Below are positions 52,952-61,704 of a stretch of DNA of 64,000 bases, one piece after another. Positions within the stretch are counted from its first letter, which is position 1. Each line of letters begins with the position of its first letter. Both the position numbers and the translations under genes were made by a program. The stretch covers positions 1 to 64,000 of the forward strand of contig NZ_NHOA01000084.1 in assembly GCF_002727125.1 (NCBI RefSeq), given 5' to 3'. This DNA is from Halorubrum persicum (GTDB lineage: Archaea > Halobacteriota > Halobacteria > Halobacteriales > Haloferacaceae). The notes beneath the pieces were generated by a model, which had not been told where the DNA came from, ran no database searches, and saw only the letters and a list, made by a program, of their open reading frames with translations.

Positions 52952-55012
52952 ATGAGCGAGGAGGAGGCGATCCACGTCGCGGACGTCAGCGAGGGGATCG
53001 GCGGCGACGCGACGGCGGAACCGGGGGCGCCGGTCGAACTCCCGGTCGTCGACGTGCTCACCGGCCGGTCCTTTATAACGGGGAAGAGCGGGTCCGGCAA
53101 GAGCAACACCGCGAGCGTCGTCATCGAGAATCTGCTCGACAACGGGTTCCCCGTGATGATCGTTGACACTGACGGTGAGTATTACGGCTTAAAGGAGGAG
53201 TACGAGATTCTCCACGCCGGCGCCGACGACGAGTGCGACATCGTCGTCTCCCCCGAGCACGCCGAGAAGCTCGCGAACCTCGCCTTAGAGCAGAACGTCC
53301 CGATCATCCTCGATGTCTCCGGCTACTTGGAAGAGGAGACCGCCAACGAGCTGCTCCTGGAAGTCGTCAAACAGCTGTTCGCCAAGGAGAAGCGCCTGAA
53401 GAAGCCCTTCCTCCTCGTCGTCGAGGAGTGCCACGAGTACATCCCCGAGGGCGGGGGGATGGACGAGACGGGCAAGATGCTGATCAAGGTCGGGAAGCGC
53501 GGGCGGAAACACGGGCTCGGGATCGTCGGGATCAGCCAGCGTCCGGCCGACGTGAAAAAGGACTTCATCACCCAGTGCGACTGGCTCTGCTGGCACCGGC
53601 TCACGTGGGACAACGACACGAAGGTGGTGGGGCGCATCCTCGGCTCGAAGTACGCCAGCGCCGTCGAGGACCTCGGCGACGGCGAGGCGTTCCTCATGAC
53701 CGACTGGGACGAGTCAATCCGCCGGATCCAGTTCCACCGCAAGCAGACGTTCGACGCGGGCGCGACGCCCGGACTCGACGACTTCGAGCGCCCGGAGCTC
53801 AAGTCGGTCTCCAGCGACCTCGTCGGCGAGCTCCAGTCCATCTCCGACGAGCAGGAGCGCCGCGAGTCCGAGCTCGCCGACCTCAGACAGGAGCTCGACA
53901 AGAAGGACCGCCGGATCGCCGACCTCGAGCGCGAGCTGGAGGAGGCGCGGGACCTGAGCAGCATGGCAGACCAGTTCGCGCAGGCCCTTCTCGGGAAGGC
54001 CGAGGCGCCCTACCGGGGCGGCGGCGGGCGACCTGTCGCCGCCGCGGAAGCGACCGGCGCACGAGCAGCCGACAGCGCCAATGGCGGTGACGGCGACGAC
54101 GAGGGTGATCAATCCGTGCTCAAGTCGTACGACGAGGCGGTCGCCGCCACCGAGAGCGACGGCGACGGCGACGCAGCGGCCGCGGGAAGCGGCGATCCGC
54201 CGACCGACGGTGAGGCCTCGGCCGCCGACGGCGGCGCCGCGGAAGCCGACGCGACCCCCTCCGCGGACGACCCCGAGGCCCCGACTGCCGCCGGAGAAGG
54301 CGGTGAGGGCCCCGTTGACGACGTCGATCCGGTCACGCGCGCCGACGTGGCCGAGAGCGCGCTCCGGTTCGACGACGCGGTCGAGCTCGGCACCCGCGAG
54401 GCCGTCATCGAGGAGCTTCGGAGTCGGATCGAGTCGCTCCCGGAGCTGTCGCAGGGGATGCTCCGGCACTACCGCCGCGAGGGCGTCAGCGATCCCGTCG
54501 CCGCTCACATCGACGCCGGCGGCGACGGCGACTCCGGGCACGCGTACAGCCGCCACCGACCCGTCCGCCGGGCGGGGCTCATCCGCCACGCCGACCGCGG
54601 CCACTACGCCTACGCCGTTCCCGACCTGATCCGCGAGGCGTATGCCGACCGGCTCGACGAGGAGAGCGTCCGCGAAATCGTCCGCGCGGTCGAAACCGCC
54701 TTCGTCCCCCCGGCCGAACGGAGCTACCCGCCGGACGCCGATCCCTCGGAAGTCGGCGTCCGTGACGACCCGGACGGGGCCGGAGTCGGCGGCGAAGGCG
54801 TCCCGGCCGGAGCCGGCGAGACCGACGCCGGCGAGGCCGCTCCCGACGGGACAACCAGCGCCGGTGGAGCCGATGCCGCCGACGGAGACGGCGTCGACGA
54901 CGGTACCGACGATGGCGACCGGGAGACCGGAACGGCGCTGGACCCCTCTGAGAGCGGCCTGAGCGACGCCGCCCGGCGGATCGCGAACCGCGGACGCACC
55001 GCCGACGAGTGA
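52952..55012 (+). CDS. HerA/VirB4-like DNA translocase ATPase (DUF87)
   Basis: The 686-residue protein has a FtsK-HerA-type ATPase domain with Walker A GKSGSGKS at 44-51, the DTDGEYYG segment, Walker B LLVVEECHE near 155-163 and the ISQRPADV sensor. A coiled-coil region follows at about 290-345. After an Ala/Asp/Gly-rich linker of about 130 residues comes a second folded domain (about 475-600) and a disordered acidic tail. HerA proteins pump DNA, usually with NurA nuclease in repair or with Sir2/argonaute-type partners in defence. No NurA is adjacent. The next genes encode a ComEC-like MBL lipoprotein and DUF3006. Confidence 0.88.
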   Translation: MSEEEAIHVADVSEGIGGDATAEPGAPVELPVVDVLTGRSFITGKSGSGKSNTASVVIENLLDNGFPVMIVDTDGEYYGLKEEYEILHAGADDECDIVVSPEHAEKLANLALEQNVPIILDVSGYLEEETANELLLEVVKQLFAKEKRLKKPFLLVVEECHEYIPEGGGMDETGKMLIKVGKRGRKHGLGIVGISQRPADVKKDFITQCDWLCWHRLTWDNDTKVVGRILGSKYASAVEDLGDGEAFLMTDWDESIRRIQFHRKQTFDAGATPGLDDFERPELKSVSSDLVGELQSISDEQERRESELADLRQELDKKDRRIADLERELEEARDLSSMADQFAQALLGKAEAPYRGGGGRPVAAAEATGARAADSANGGDGDDEGDQSVLKSYDEAVAATESDGDGDAAAAGSGDPPTDGEASAADGGAAEADATPSADDPEAPTAAGEGGEGPVDDVDPVTRADVAESALRFDDAVELGTREAVIEELRSRIESLPELSQGMLRHYRREGVSDPVAAHIDAGGDGDSGHAYSRHRPVRRAGLIRHADRGHYAYAVPDLIREAYADRLDEESVREIVRAVETAFVPPAERSYPPDADPSEVGVRDDPDGAGVGGEGVPAGAGETDAGEAAPDGTTSAGGADAADGDGVDDGTDDGDRETGTALDPSESGLSDAARRIANRGRTADE

Positions 55013-55073
55013 CCGTCGGGACGGAAAGCCGCTCGGCGAAGGGTTCTCACGCACTAGATACCCCCGGTTAAAA

Positions 55074-55103
55074 AAGCGTCACGAGGGGCCACCGGTGACG
55101 CTT
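55074..55103. terminator. Perfect nine-pair hairpin after the HerA-like gene
   Basis: AAGCGTCAC (55074-55082) and GTGACGCTT (55095-55103) pair perfectly around a 12-base loop. An A-rich GTTAAAAA precedes it. It may terminate the HerA-like transcript or be an operator for the next gene, whose AT-rich promoter (TAGATATATTTCAT) starts at about 55113. Confidence 0.5.
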
Positions 55104-55168
55104 CTCGACGTAATAGATATATTTCATATTCGATCAGCTTTACAAGTCGACACCACTCATGAGAAATA

Positions 55169-56629
55169 ATGATCGTTTCTCGGGAGCTGTCGCGCGTCCT
55201 GCTCCTGCTCGGCGTCGTCGTTCTCGCGGGCTGTGCGGGCGTACCGCTCGGTGAGCCGGTGTCCACCGACACGGCACCCGACAGCGGGTCGGATGTCGCG
55301 ACGGCGAACGGCTCCCTCGAAGTTCACTTCATCAACGTCGGGCAGTCCGTTAGCACGCTCGTCATCGAACCGGACGGCGAGACGATGCTCGTCGACACGG
55401 GTCACTACAACGACGACGGGGAGTACGTGCTCGAGTACCTCAGGCAGCGGAATGTCACGCGGATCGACCACCTCGTGACCTCGCACAACGACGCGGACCA
55501 CATCGGCGGGAACGCGGCGATCATCGACTATTACGAGACGGAGGCCGACGAGATCGGCGCCGTCTACGACCCGGGGATCGCGGCGAACACGGTGACGTAC
55601 GAGGAGTACCTCGACGCCGTCGAGGCACACAACGTGACGCTGTACGAGACGCGCGAGGGCGACGCGATCCCCTTCGGCGAGGCCACGGTCGACGTGCTCG
55701 GGCCCCCCGAGCCGTATCTCGAGAACGAGGCCCGCAACGAGAACAGCATCGTTCTCAAACTCACCCACGGGGAGACGAGTTTCATGCTGTCGGGTGACGC
55801 CGAAGACGACCAAGAGGCGTACCTCGTCGACGCGTACGGCGAACAGCTGCAGTCGACGGTGCTGAAAGCGGGCCACCACGGGTCGAGCAGCTCCTCGAGC
55901 GGCGCGTTCATCGACGCGGTCGATCCCCGAGTCGCGGTCGTCTCGAGCGCCTACGACTCGCAGTACGGGCATCCCCACGAGGAGGTCCTCCAGCGCTTCG
56001 CCGACCGGTCGGTGCCGGCGTATTGGACGGCGACACACGGGAACGTCGTGCTCGTCAGCGACGGCACGAACGTCTCGGTGCGCACCCAGCGGGCCGCGCC
56101 GACGGAGCCGCGGTCGGTCCGCGACGGTGAGCCGATCGCTCCCGGGACGGCCGGCGACGCCGCCGAACGAGCTCGGATCGGCGGCGGCGGAGCGGTCGCC
56201 GTTACTGACGGCGGCGACGACGGCGACGACGGCGACGGCGGCGACGACACCGACGACGCTGGCGAGAGCGACGCCGAGACGGCGCCCGAGTCGAACGGCA
56301 CGCTCGCCGTCGCGACGATCAACGCGGACGCCGCGGGCGACGACGGGGAGAACCTCAACGATGAGTACGTCGTCTTCGAGAACGCGGGCACGGAGACGCT
56401 CGATCTGTCGGGGTGGGCCGTCGAAGACGAGGCCGGGAAACGCTACGTGGTGCCGGACGGCGTGACGCTCGCCCCCGACGAGACGCTGACGCTCAGAACG
56501 GGGAGCGGGACCGACAGCGCGCACGAACTCTACTGGGGCGCCGGCTCGCCGGTCTGGAACAACGGCGGCGACACCGTGACCGTCACAAACGCTACCGGGG
56601 ACCGCGTGCTAGCTGAGTCGTACGCATGA
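55169..56629 (+). CDS. ComEC-like MBL-fold lipoprotein with C-terminal lamin-tail domain
   Basis: The 486-residue secreted protein has a signal with lipobox LAGC (Cys22). Residues about 50-310 are a ComEC/Rec2-type metallo-beta-lactamase domain: FINVGQS, the metal motif SHNDADHIGG near 105-114, SGDAEDD and AGHHGSSSSSS. An acidic Gly/Asp linker follows. Residues about 385-485 form a lamin-tail (LTD) domain with NDEYVVFENAGTETLDLSGW. The MBL domain of ComEC is thought to act as a nuclease during DNA uptake. Here it is free and lipid-anchored. It overlaps the DUF3006 gene (ATGA). Confidence 0.88.
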   Translation: MIVSRELSRVLLLLGVVVLAGCAGVPLGEPVSTDTAPDSGSDVATANGSLEVHFINVGQSVSTLVIEPDGETMLVDTGHYNDDGEYVLEYLRQRNVTRIDHLVTSHNDADHIGGNAAIIDYYETEADEIGAVYDPGIAANTVTYEEYLDAVEAHNVTLYETREGDAIPFGEATVDVLGPPEPYLENEARNENSIVLKLTHGETSFMLSGDAEDDQEAYLVDAYGEQLQSTVLKAGHHGSSSSSSGAFIDAVDPRVAVVSSAYDSQYGHPHEEVLQRFADRSVPAYWTATHGNVVLVSDGTNVSVRTQRAAPTEPRSVRDGEPIAPGTAGDAAERARIGGGGAVAVTDGGDDGDDGDGGDDTDDAGESDAETAPESNGTLAVATINADAAGDDGENLNDEYVVFENAGTETLDLSGWAVEDEAGKRYVVPDGVTLAPDETLTLRTGSGTDSAHELYWGAGSPVWNNGGDTVTVTNATGDRVLAESYA

Positions 56630-56925
56630 CTGCGATCGATCTCGCCGACGGCGAGTACACGGCGGTCGTCGATTCGATCGAGGATGGGCTCGCGACCGTC
56701 TTCTTCGAGTCGGACGGTGACGAGGTGGGAAACGCCGTCCTCGACGCCGACCGACTCCCGGACGAGGGGCGCCACGCGGACGCGATACTGGACGTGCGAA
56801 TCGAAGCCGGATCGATCTCGACCGCGACCTACGACGCCGAACGCACGTCGACCCGGTCTGAAGCCGCTCAGGACCGGTTCGATCGGTTGTCCGAACGGCC
56901 GTCGAAAGGCGGCGATCGGGAGTAG
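56626..56925 (+). CDS. DUF3006 family small protein
   Basis: The 99-residue protein starts with YTAVVDSIEDGLATVFFESDGDE, the usual opening of DUF3006 proteins, and has ADRLPDEGRHADAILDV. It overlaps the MBL lipoprotein by four bases, so the two are co-translated. DUF3006 genes are often found next to ComEC-like MBL proteins in bacteria too, which suggests a shared process. It has no signal peptide, so it stays inside the cell. The function is unknown. Confidence 0.85.
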   Translation: MTAIDLADGEYTAVVDSIEDGLATVFFESDGDEVGNAVLDADRLPDEGRHADAILDVRIEAGSISTATYDAERTSTRSEAAQDRFDRLSERPSKGGDRE

Positions 56926-57037
56926 GGAGTCGCCTGCATAGGGCGGCTCCGAGACGCGGTCGTCACCGACTGCCGATGCGTGCCCGCGGTGAACGCTCTG
57001 TCCTCGCGGGCACAGGCTTTCGGTTTTTCCGTACGTC

Positions 57038-57217
57038 AGACGGGGCGTACGGCGTCTCGATGGACTGGGAGAAATACGGACTGAACGAGGTCGCGAAGCG
57101 CGCCGTCTTCGTCGTGGATGAGGACGGGCAGATCGCCTACGCGTGGGTCGTCGACGACACGGAAACTGGCCCGACTACGACGGCGTTATCGAGGCCGTCG
57201 ACGCCTTCACGGCCTGA
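57038..57217 (+). pseudogene. C-terminal remnant of a peroxiredoxin/redoxin gene with a frameshift
   Basis: In the 328-base gap 56926-57253, the frame AYGVSMDWEKYGLNEVA followed by KRAVFVVDEDGQIAYAWV is the C-terminal half of an AhpC/TSA-type peroxiredoxin. The frame breaks at about 57161-57166 (GGAAACTGG) and continues in another phase as NWPDYDGVIEAVDAF up to a TGA at 57215-57217. The N-terminal part with the peroxidatic Cys is missing and upstream sequence is not recognisable. It is a dead fragment. Confidence 0.8.
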
Positions 57218-57253
57218 TCGGGGCGCCCGGGCGAAGTCTCAACCTACCCAATT

Positions 57254-57547
57254 CTAACGGTTCTCTCGCTGCTCGACCTTGTTCAACTCGATCAGCAGCC
57301 GGAAGATCGCTTTCACGAGGTTGGCGTCGACGTCGAAGCGCTCCGCGTTCTCCCCGGCGCGCTCCATCACCCGTTCCTCCTGTCCCTCGTCGGTCGTCGG
57401 GAGGTCGCGCTCGTCTTTCACGGCCGCGACCGTGTCGGCGACGTAGGTCCGGCGGGCGATCAGCTCGACGATCTCGCGGTCGATGTCTTCGATCTCGTGT
57501 CGCAGTTCGTCGAGGCTTCGGTCCTCGGAGTTCGGTGTGTCACTCAT
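57254..57547 (-). CDS. Chorismate mutase, AroQ class
   Basis: The 97-residue all-helical enzyme converts chorismate to prephenate for Phe and Tyr. It has LDELRHEIEDIDREIVELIARRT, with the active-site Arg in the first helix, and the closing KAIFRLLIELNKVEQRE. It is a free-standing domain rather than fused to prephenate dehydratase. It lies 15 bases downstream of the shikimate kinase gene on the same strand, so two steps of aromatic amino acid synthesis form an operon. Confidence 0.93.
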   Translation of the reverse strand: MSDTPNSEDRSLDELRHEIEDIDREIVELIARRTYVADTVAAVKDERDLPTTDEGQEERVMERAGENAERFDVDANLVKAIFRLLIELNKVEQRENR

Positions 57548-57562
57548 TGGTAGGTAGTGGGG

Positions 57563-58456
57563 TCACTCGACGGCCGCACCGTCGTTTCTGGTGGTCGTTC
57601 GTCGCAGCGTTCCGGGTCGGTCGCTCCACGCGTCGGCGACGCGGTCGAGGTCGGTCTCGGGGTCGTCGGGGTCCGCGACGGCGACGACGCTGGGACCGGT
57701 CCCCGACAGCGACACCCCGGTGGCGTGGGGCATCGCCTCGACCGCGGGGTCGGCGTCGAAGCCGAGCGCGGCGGAGAACGCGAGCCCGTTGACGGTCATC
57801 GCCCCGGCGTACCGACCGTCGAGCGCGAGGTCGGCGACCAGGTCCGCCATCGGCGTGACGGCCTCGCAGCGGGCCACGTCGGCGTCCGCGCTGTAGGCGC
57901 GCTCGGGCGGCGTCCAGACGAGGACGTTCCAGTCGACGGCCTCGCGCGACCGCAGTTCGTCGGCGCCGTTGTCGGTGACGGTGACGCCGCCGAGCATCGA
58001 GGCGGTCGCGTCGTCGAACGCGCCCGTGACCGTGACGCCCGCCTCGCGGGCCGCTCGGACGCCGAGTCGGCAGGCGTCCAGACGGGTGACGTCGACGGAG
58101 GGGTCTGCCCCGTCGTCGCCGACTGCCAGCCCGAGCGCGTCGCAGGTCGCGATCACGGTCGCGTTGGCGGCCGCGCTGGAGCTCTTGAGCCCCGCCGCGA
58201 GCGGCACGTCGCTGTCGGTCCGGACGGTGCCGCCCTCGCCGTCGCCCCAGCGCTCGGTCGCGAGGGCGACGCAGCGTTCGATCAGGGCGGTGTCCGCGTC
58301 GGCGTCCTCGGCGATCGTTCCGTCCACGTCGTCGGCGTCGGGGTCGAGCGACACCGTCGCGCGCGTCTCGACGTCGATACCGAAGGCCGAGCCGGTGCCC
58401 GTCGCGAGCGCGTTCAACACGGTGCCGGCGCCGAGCGCCGCTGCCCGTCCCTCCAT
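57563..58456 (-). CDS. Shikimate kinase, archaeal GHMP type
   Basis: The 297-residue GHMP kinase phosphorylates shikimate. Archaea use this GHMP fold instead of the bacterial AroK fold. It starts MEGRAAALGAGTVLNALATG and has the glycine-rich ATP loop PLAAGLKSSSAAANA near 95-109 and a GHMP C-terminal GVSLSGTGPSVVAV. The ATG at 58456 is supported by the family start and a CTCTTTGTC element about 27 nt upstream. It is co-transcribed with chorismate mutase. Confidence 0.93.
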   Translation of the reverse strand: MEGRAAALGAGTVLNALATGTGSAFGIDVETRATVSLDPDADDVDGTIAEDADADTALIERCVALATERWGDGEGGTVRTDSDVPLAAGLKSSSAAANATVIATCDALGLAVGDDGADPSVDVTRLDACRLGVRAAREAGVTVTGAFDDATASMLGGVTVTDNGADELRSREAVDWNVLVWTPPERAYSADADVARCEAVTPMADLVADLALDGRYAGAMTVNGLAFSAALGFDADPAVEAMPHATGVSLSGTGPSVVAVADPDDPETDLDRVADAWSDRPGTLRRTTTRNDGAAVE

Positions 58457-58549
58457 GCAGTCACGGCTCGCGAGCGGAGACAAAGAGGTAGCGATCACGG
58501 CGAGTCTCTCGGGGCAGTCGGCGGACGAACGCGCGGAGCGCCCGCACCG

Positions 58550-59140
58550 TCACACCGGCTCCGCGCGCCGGATCGCGGCGTCGACCTCGTACCAGTCGGG
58601 GTCGGGCCGGGCGCGCGTCGACCGGCTCCGGAAGGAGATCTCGACCGTGATCCGTCTGGTTCCGTCGGTGAACCGGTCGTCCGCGGGGTAGTGGGTGTAC
58701 TCGTACGCGTAGCCGACCGCCTCGCGCTCGGCGGAGCTCGGGCGGGTCGCGTACGCGTCGGCGCGGAGCTCGACCGTACCGTAGGTGAACCGCCCGGCGT
58801 TTTCGACGGTGAGCACCGCGAGGACGGTCGTGTCGTACTTCCCGTCGGTCACGCTGAGCACGTCGACGTTCGTGACCGCGAGGCCGGCGCCGTCGGGACC
58901 GACCTCCCCCGGCGGGTTTCCGTCGTCCGTCTGCTCGGCCGCGGACTCGGCGTCTCCCGAGAGGGATTCGCGGTCGCCGTCGGTCGCGGTGTCGCTCCCG
59001 GCGTCGTCCGCCGAGGGGCCCGTTCCGTCCTCGGAGCCGCCGTCGCTGCCGGCGTCCGCGCTCGACTCCACGAGGCAGCCGGCGAGCAGGCCGGGCACCG
59101 CGGCGGCCAGCAGTCGGCGACGGCGGAGCGGGGGCGTCAT
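58550..59140 (-). CDS. Lipoprotein with acidic linker and Ig-like beta domain
   Basis: The 196-residue protein has an Arg-rich signal (RRRRLLAAAVPG), lipobox LLAGC, an acidic and Ser-rich linker of about 60 residues and a beta-rich C-terminal domain (AGLAVTNVDVLSV, TVLAVLTVENAG) that looks like FxLYD or Ig-type folds. It is anchored outside the cell. It is the last gene of a three-gene minus-strand cluster with a membrane protein and another lipoprotein. Family and function not recognised. Confidence 0.72.
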   Translation of the reverse strand: MTPPLRRRRLLAAAVPGLLAGCLVESSADAGSDGGSEDGTGPSADDAGSDTATDGDRESLSGDAESAAEQTDDGNPPGEVGPDGAGLAVTNVDVLSVTDGKYDTTVLAVLTVENAGRFTYGTVELRADAYATRPSSAEREAVGYAYEYTHYPADDRFTDGTRRITVEISFRSRSTRARPDPDWYEVDAAIRRAEPV

Positions 59141-59225
59141 GGGTCCCTCCGCGCCGCCGGGCGTTCTAAACGCGAGCGCCGAAGCGTCGAGCGGTCGCGA
59201 CGGGTGCGGGTTCGCTCCGACATGG

Positions 59226-59687
59226 TCACCCCGTCACCGACCCGAGCACGCCGGCCACCGCGCCGACGACGGCGGCGACGACCGCGGTGGTGAGTATCGA
59301 GCCGAACGCGTCGGCGATCCCGTGGGCCTGCGTCGCCGCCTCGCCCTGCGACGCGACGACGAGGACGACGACGACGAACCCGTACGCCAGCGCGCCGAGA
59401 CCGCCCCCGAGCCCGCAGGTGGCGGCCGCCCCCTGCGCGTCGTACGCCCGGGACCCGACGAGGACACCGAGCACCCCCGCGAGCAGGGGCGCGAAGGCCA
59501 GCGCGGCGGCGGTGACGGCGAGGTACGACTGCGCGACGAACACCGGGGCGAACCGCGCGGTCTCGCCGGTTGCCGCCGTGGCGAGCGCGGCCTCCGCCCA
59601 TCCGGTGGTCGCGGCGGCGACGAGACCGACGCCGGCGCCGACGACCGCGAACACCGCCGCCGTGAGCCCGACTCCGTTTCCGTCCAT
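59226..59687 (-). CDS. Four-TM membrane protein in the envelope cassette
   Basis: The 153-residue protein is rich in Ala and Gly and has about four TM helices. Its ATG overlaps the TGA of the upstream lipoprotein gene by one base, which fixes the start and indicates coupling. It resembles small haloarchaeal membrane proteins without known function. It precedes the lipoprotein at 58550 by 85 bases. No motif that would name it was found. Confidence 0.7.
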   Translation of the reverse strand: MDGNGVGLTAAVFAVVGAGVGLVAAATTGWAEAALATAATGETARFAPVFVAQSYLAVTAAALAFAPLLAGVLGVLVGSRAYDAQGAAATCGLGGGLGALAYGFVVVVLVVASQGEAATQAHGIADAFGSILTTAVVAAVVGAVAGVLGSVTG

Positions 59688-61033
59688 CAGACCATCACCC
59701 ATCCGTCCGCCAGTCGTCCCTGCCAGGCGGTGCGTTCCTCCCACGCGTCGCCCGAGAACCCGGCCGCGAGCACGAACTCGCCCGCCTGCACGACGTAGCC
59801 GTACTGGACGCCGGCGTGCTCGTCGAACCCGTACCGCTCGCCCTCGGCCTCGTGGTGGTAGAGCCGGTGCCAGCGGGTCGGCCCCCGGTACGTCGGCTCG
59901 TCGTCCGTCCCGTTTTCGCCCCCGTCTCCCGCTTCACCCTCCGCCGTCGCGTTCCCGGAGAAATCGGAGCCGGCCGCGGTGGCGTCGGGGTCGATCGGTG
60001 CGCGCCCCTCCGTCGACGCGGCGGCGATCGCCTCGTCGAGCCGGTCGCCCGCGGTCGCCGCGTCCGGGTACCGCTGGACGTACAGGGGGACGCCGTCGAG
60101 CTCGTGTGCCCACCCCTCGAACGTCCGGCTCGGGCGGTTCCCGGCGACGGGCCGAGTCGCGAACGCGACGAACAGCTCCTCGGTCCGGTCCTCGGAACGC
60201 GGGATCGGGCCGAGACGCGCACGCAGCTCCTCGCGGCGGGACGCCCCGAACGGCTGTCCGTAGATCTGGGGGATCCGCTCTCGGTCGTACTCCTCGTCGT
60301 CGTACGGCTCGTGCGCGAACGTCGCGAATCCGCGGCTCGCGAGTCCGAGCTCCACGAACGCCTCGCCGCGGACCCGCCGCCGCTCGTCGTCGTCCTCCGG
60401 GAGCGGGGACAGCAGGCGTCGCAGGAGCCGGTTGTGGATCGGATCGCGTGAGTACGCCTCCTTGGCGTAAGTTAACGTGCCGATGGCGGAGAACCCCCGG
60501 CGCATCCGCGAGAGCTCCTCCAGGAAGCGGTCGACGTCGCCCCGCGGGGCGAACTCCCGGAGCACTGCGACGTGGCGCTCGGTGCGCGAGACGATCCGGG
60601 GGCGGGGGTGGAAGTGCGGCCCCAGCGCGTCGGCGGCGGTGTCGGCGGCCGCGCGGCCCGCCTCGTCGAGTCGGTCGGCCATCCCGGCGGTCACCGTGTC
60701 GGTCTCGTCGGCCACGTCACGGACGGCGTCGATCTCGGCGACGACCTCGCGGATCGCCGTCCGGTACGTCTCGATCGCCGACGGGTACTCGGTCGCGAAC
60801 CACACCACGTCGTCGACGACGTTCCGCGTCGCCGTCGCGAGATCCTCGTTCGGGACGGGTTCGCCGTCGTCGTCGGCTCCGTCGTCGTCGCTCCCGTCGC
60901 CGCCGTCCTCCGAAGTCGGCGGTCCCTCGTCGGCCGCGTCGGGGTACTCGACACCCTCGACCCCGAGACACCCGGAGAGCCCGGCGGCTGCGGCAGCGCC
61001 GACGCCCAACAGGCCCCGTCGCGTCCGTTGCAT
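59687..61033 (-). CDS. Large haloarchaeal lipoprotein of unknown function
   Basis: The 448-residue protein has a Tat-like signal TRRGLLGVG and lipobox GLSGC, then an acidic Asp/Gly-rich linker, then a mostly helical domain at about 65-230 with DVVWFATEYPSAIETYR. A mixed domain follows to the C-terminus with GYVVQAGEFVLAAGFSG near the end. I do not recognise the family. It is exported and lipid-anchored and heads the three-gene cassette. An alternative longer N-terminus (61138) was rejected because it lacks a signal. Confidence 0.7.
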   Translation of the reverse strand: MQRTRRGLLGVGAAAAAGLSGCLGVEGVEYPDAADEGPPTSEDGGDGSDDDGADDDGEPVPNEDLATATRNVVDDVVWFATEYPSAIETYRTAIREVVAEIDAVRDVADETDTVTAGMADRLDEAGRAAADTAADALGPHFHPRPRIVSRTERHVAVLREFAPRGDVDRFLEELSRMRRGFSAIGTLTYAKEAYSRDPIHNRLLRRLLSPLPEDDDERRRVRGEAFVELGLASRGFATFAHEPYDDEEYDRERIPQIYGQPFGASRREELRARLGPIPRSEDRTEELFVAFATRPVAGNRPSRTFEGWAHELDGVPLYVQRYPDAATAGDRLDEAIAAASTEGRAPIDPDATAAGSDFSGNATAEGEAGDGGENGTDDEPTYRGPTRWHRLYHHEAEGERYGFDEHAGVQYGYVVQAGEFVLAAGFSGDAWEERTAWQGRLADGWVMV

Positions 61034-61150
61034 GGGATCCCCTCCCGGCGGAGGAACCTTAAATGTGCCATCCCCGATTCTCGCTTCTGAATGAGCGAGA
61101 CGCGAGCGCCGAGCGCGCCCCTTTTGGGGCACGCGCACCGAGCGTCGCGT

Positions 61151-61609
61151 ATGTCAGCACCCTCACGCAGCGATGTCCCCCCCACCTCGATCGGGATCGA
61201 CCTCCGCGAGGAGGGCGTGGTCGTCGAGTACCTCGACGGACGGACCACCCTCTACCGCGGCGTCCCCGACGCCGCCGAGGGGTCGGTGACGACCGGCCCG
61301 GGCAAGGAGACGCACGTGCTCGTCACCGATCCGACGGAGACGGAGGGCGTGATGACGTACGTCAACGACTACAACACCGACGACGAGATTCTCGAGGACT
61401 CCGGCGTCGGTCGCGTCATCGTCGACGAGGGCGAGCGCGACGAGGTGTTCCCCGGCGTGATCGTCGGGCGCACAGGCCAGCGCAACGAGGTGGTCGCCGA
61501 TCCCGAGATCGCCGGCGGCCGCGTGTTCGTCTTCGTCGAGGACGGCTGGACGGAGCGGAGCTACGAGATCGTCGAGGCGCCGGCGGACGGGCTCGACGCC
61601 CACCGGTGA
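61151..61609 (+). CDS. Haloarchaeal protein, DUF5796-like
   Basis: The 152-residue acidic protein has GVVVEYLDGRTTLYRGVP, HVLVTDPTETEGVMTYVN and EVFPGVIVGRTGQ, a pattern I associate with the haloarchaeal DUF5796 family. It has no TM helix or signal and is probably all-beta. The function is unknown. A GCCCCTTTTGGGGC palindrome lies 20-33 bases before the ATG. The last codons and stop are partly duplicated 23 bases downstream. Confidence 0.78.
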   Translation: MSAPSRSDVPPTSIGIDLREEGVVVEYLDGRTTLYRGVPDAAEGSVTTGPGKETHVLVTDPTETEGVMTYVNDYNTDDEILEDSGVGRVIVDEGERDEVFPGVIVGRTGQRNEVVADPEIAGGRVFVFVEDGWTERSYEIVEAPADGLDAHR

Positions 61610-61704
61610 GGGCCATTGACGCCCATCAGTGAGCGCGCCCGGAGGGGCACCCGACAGCTGAAAACGACCGACAGACGAAAGGCCGGCGGGGGCCGATCAC
61701 GGGT

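Noticed and set aside
57557-59293. A 578-codon plus-strand frame opposite shikimate kinase
   Set aside because: It is Arg/Gly/Val-rich shadow coding without motifs; the minus-strand genes explain the codon bias.
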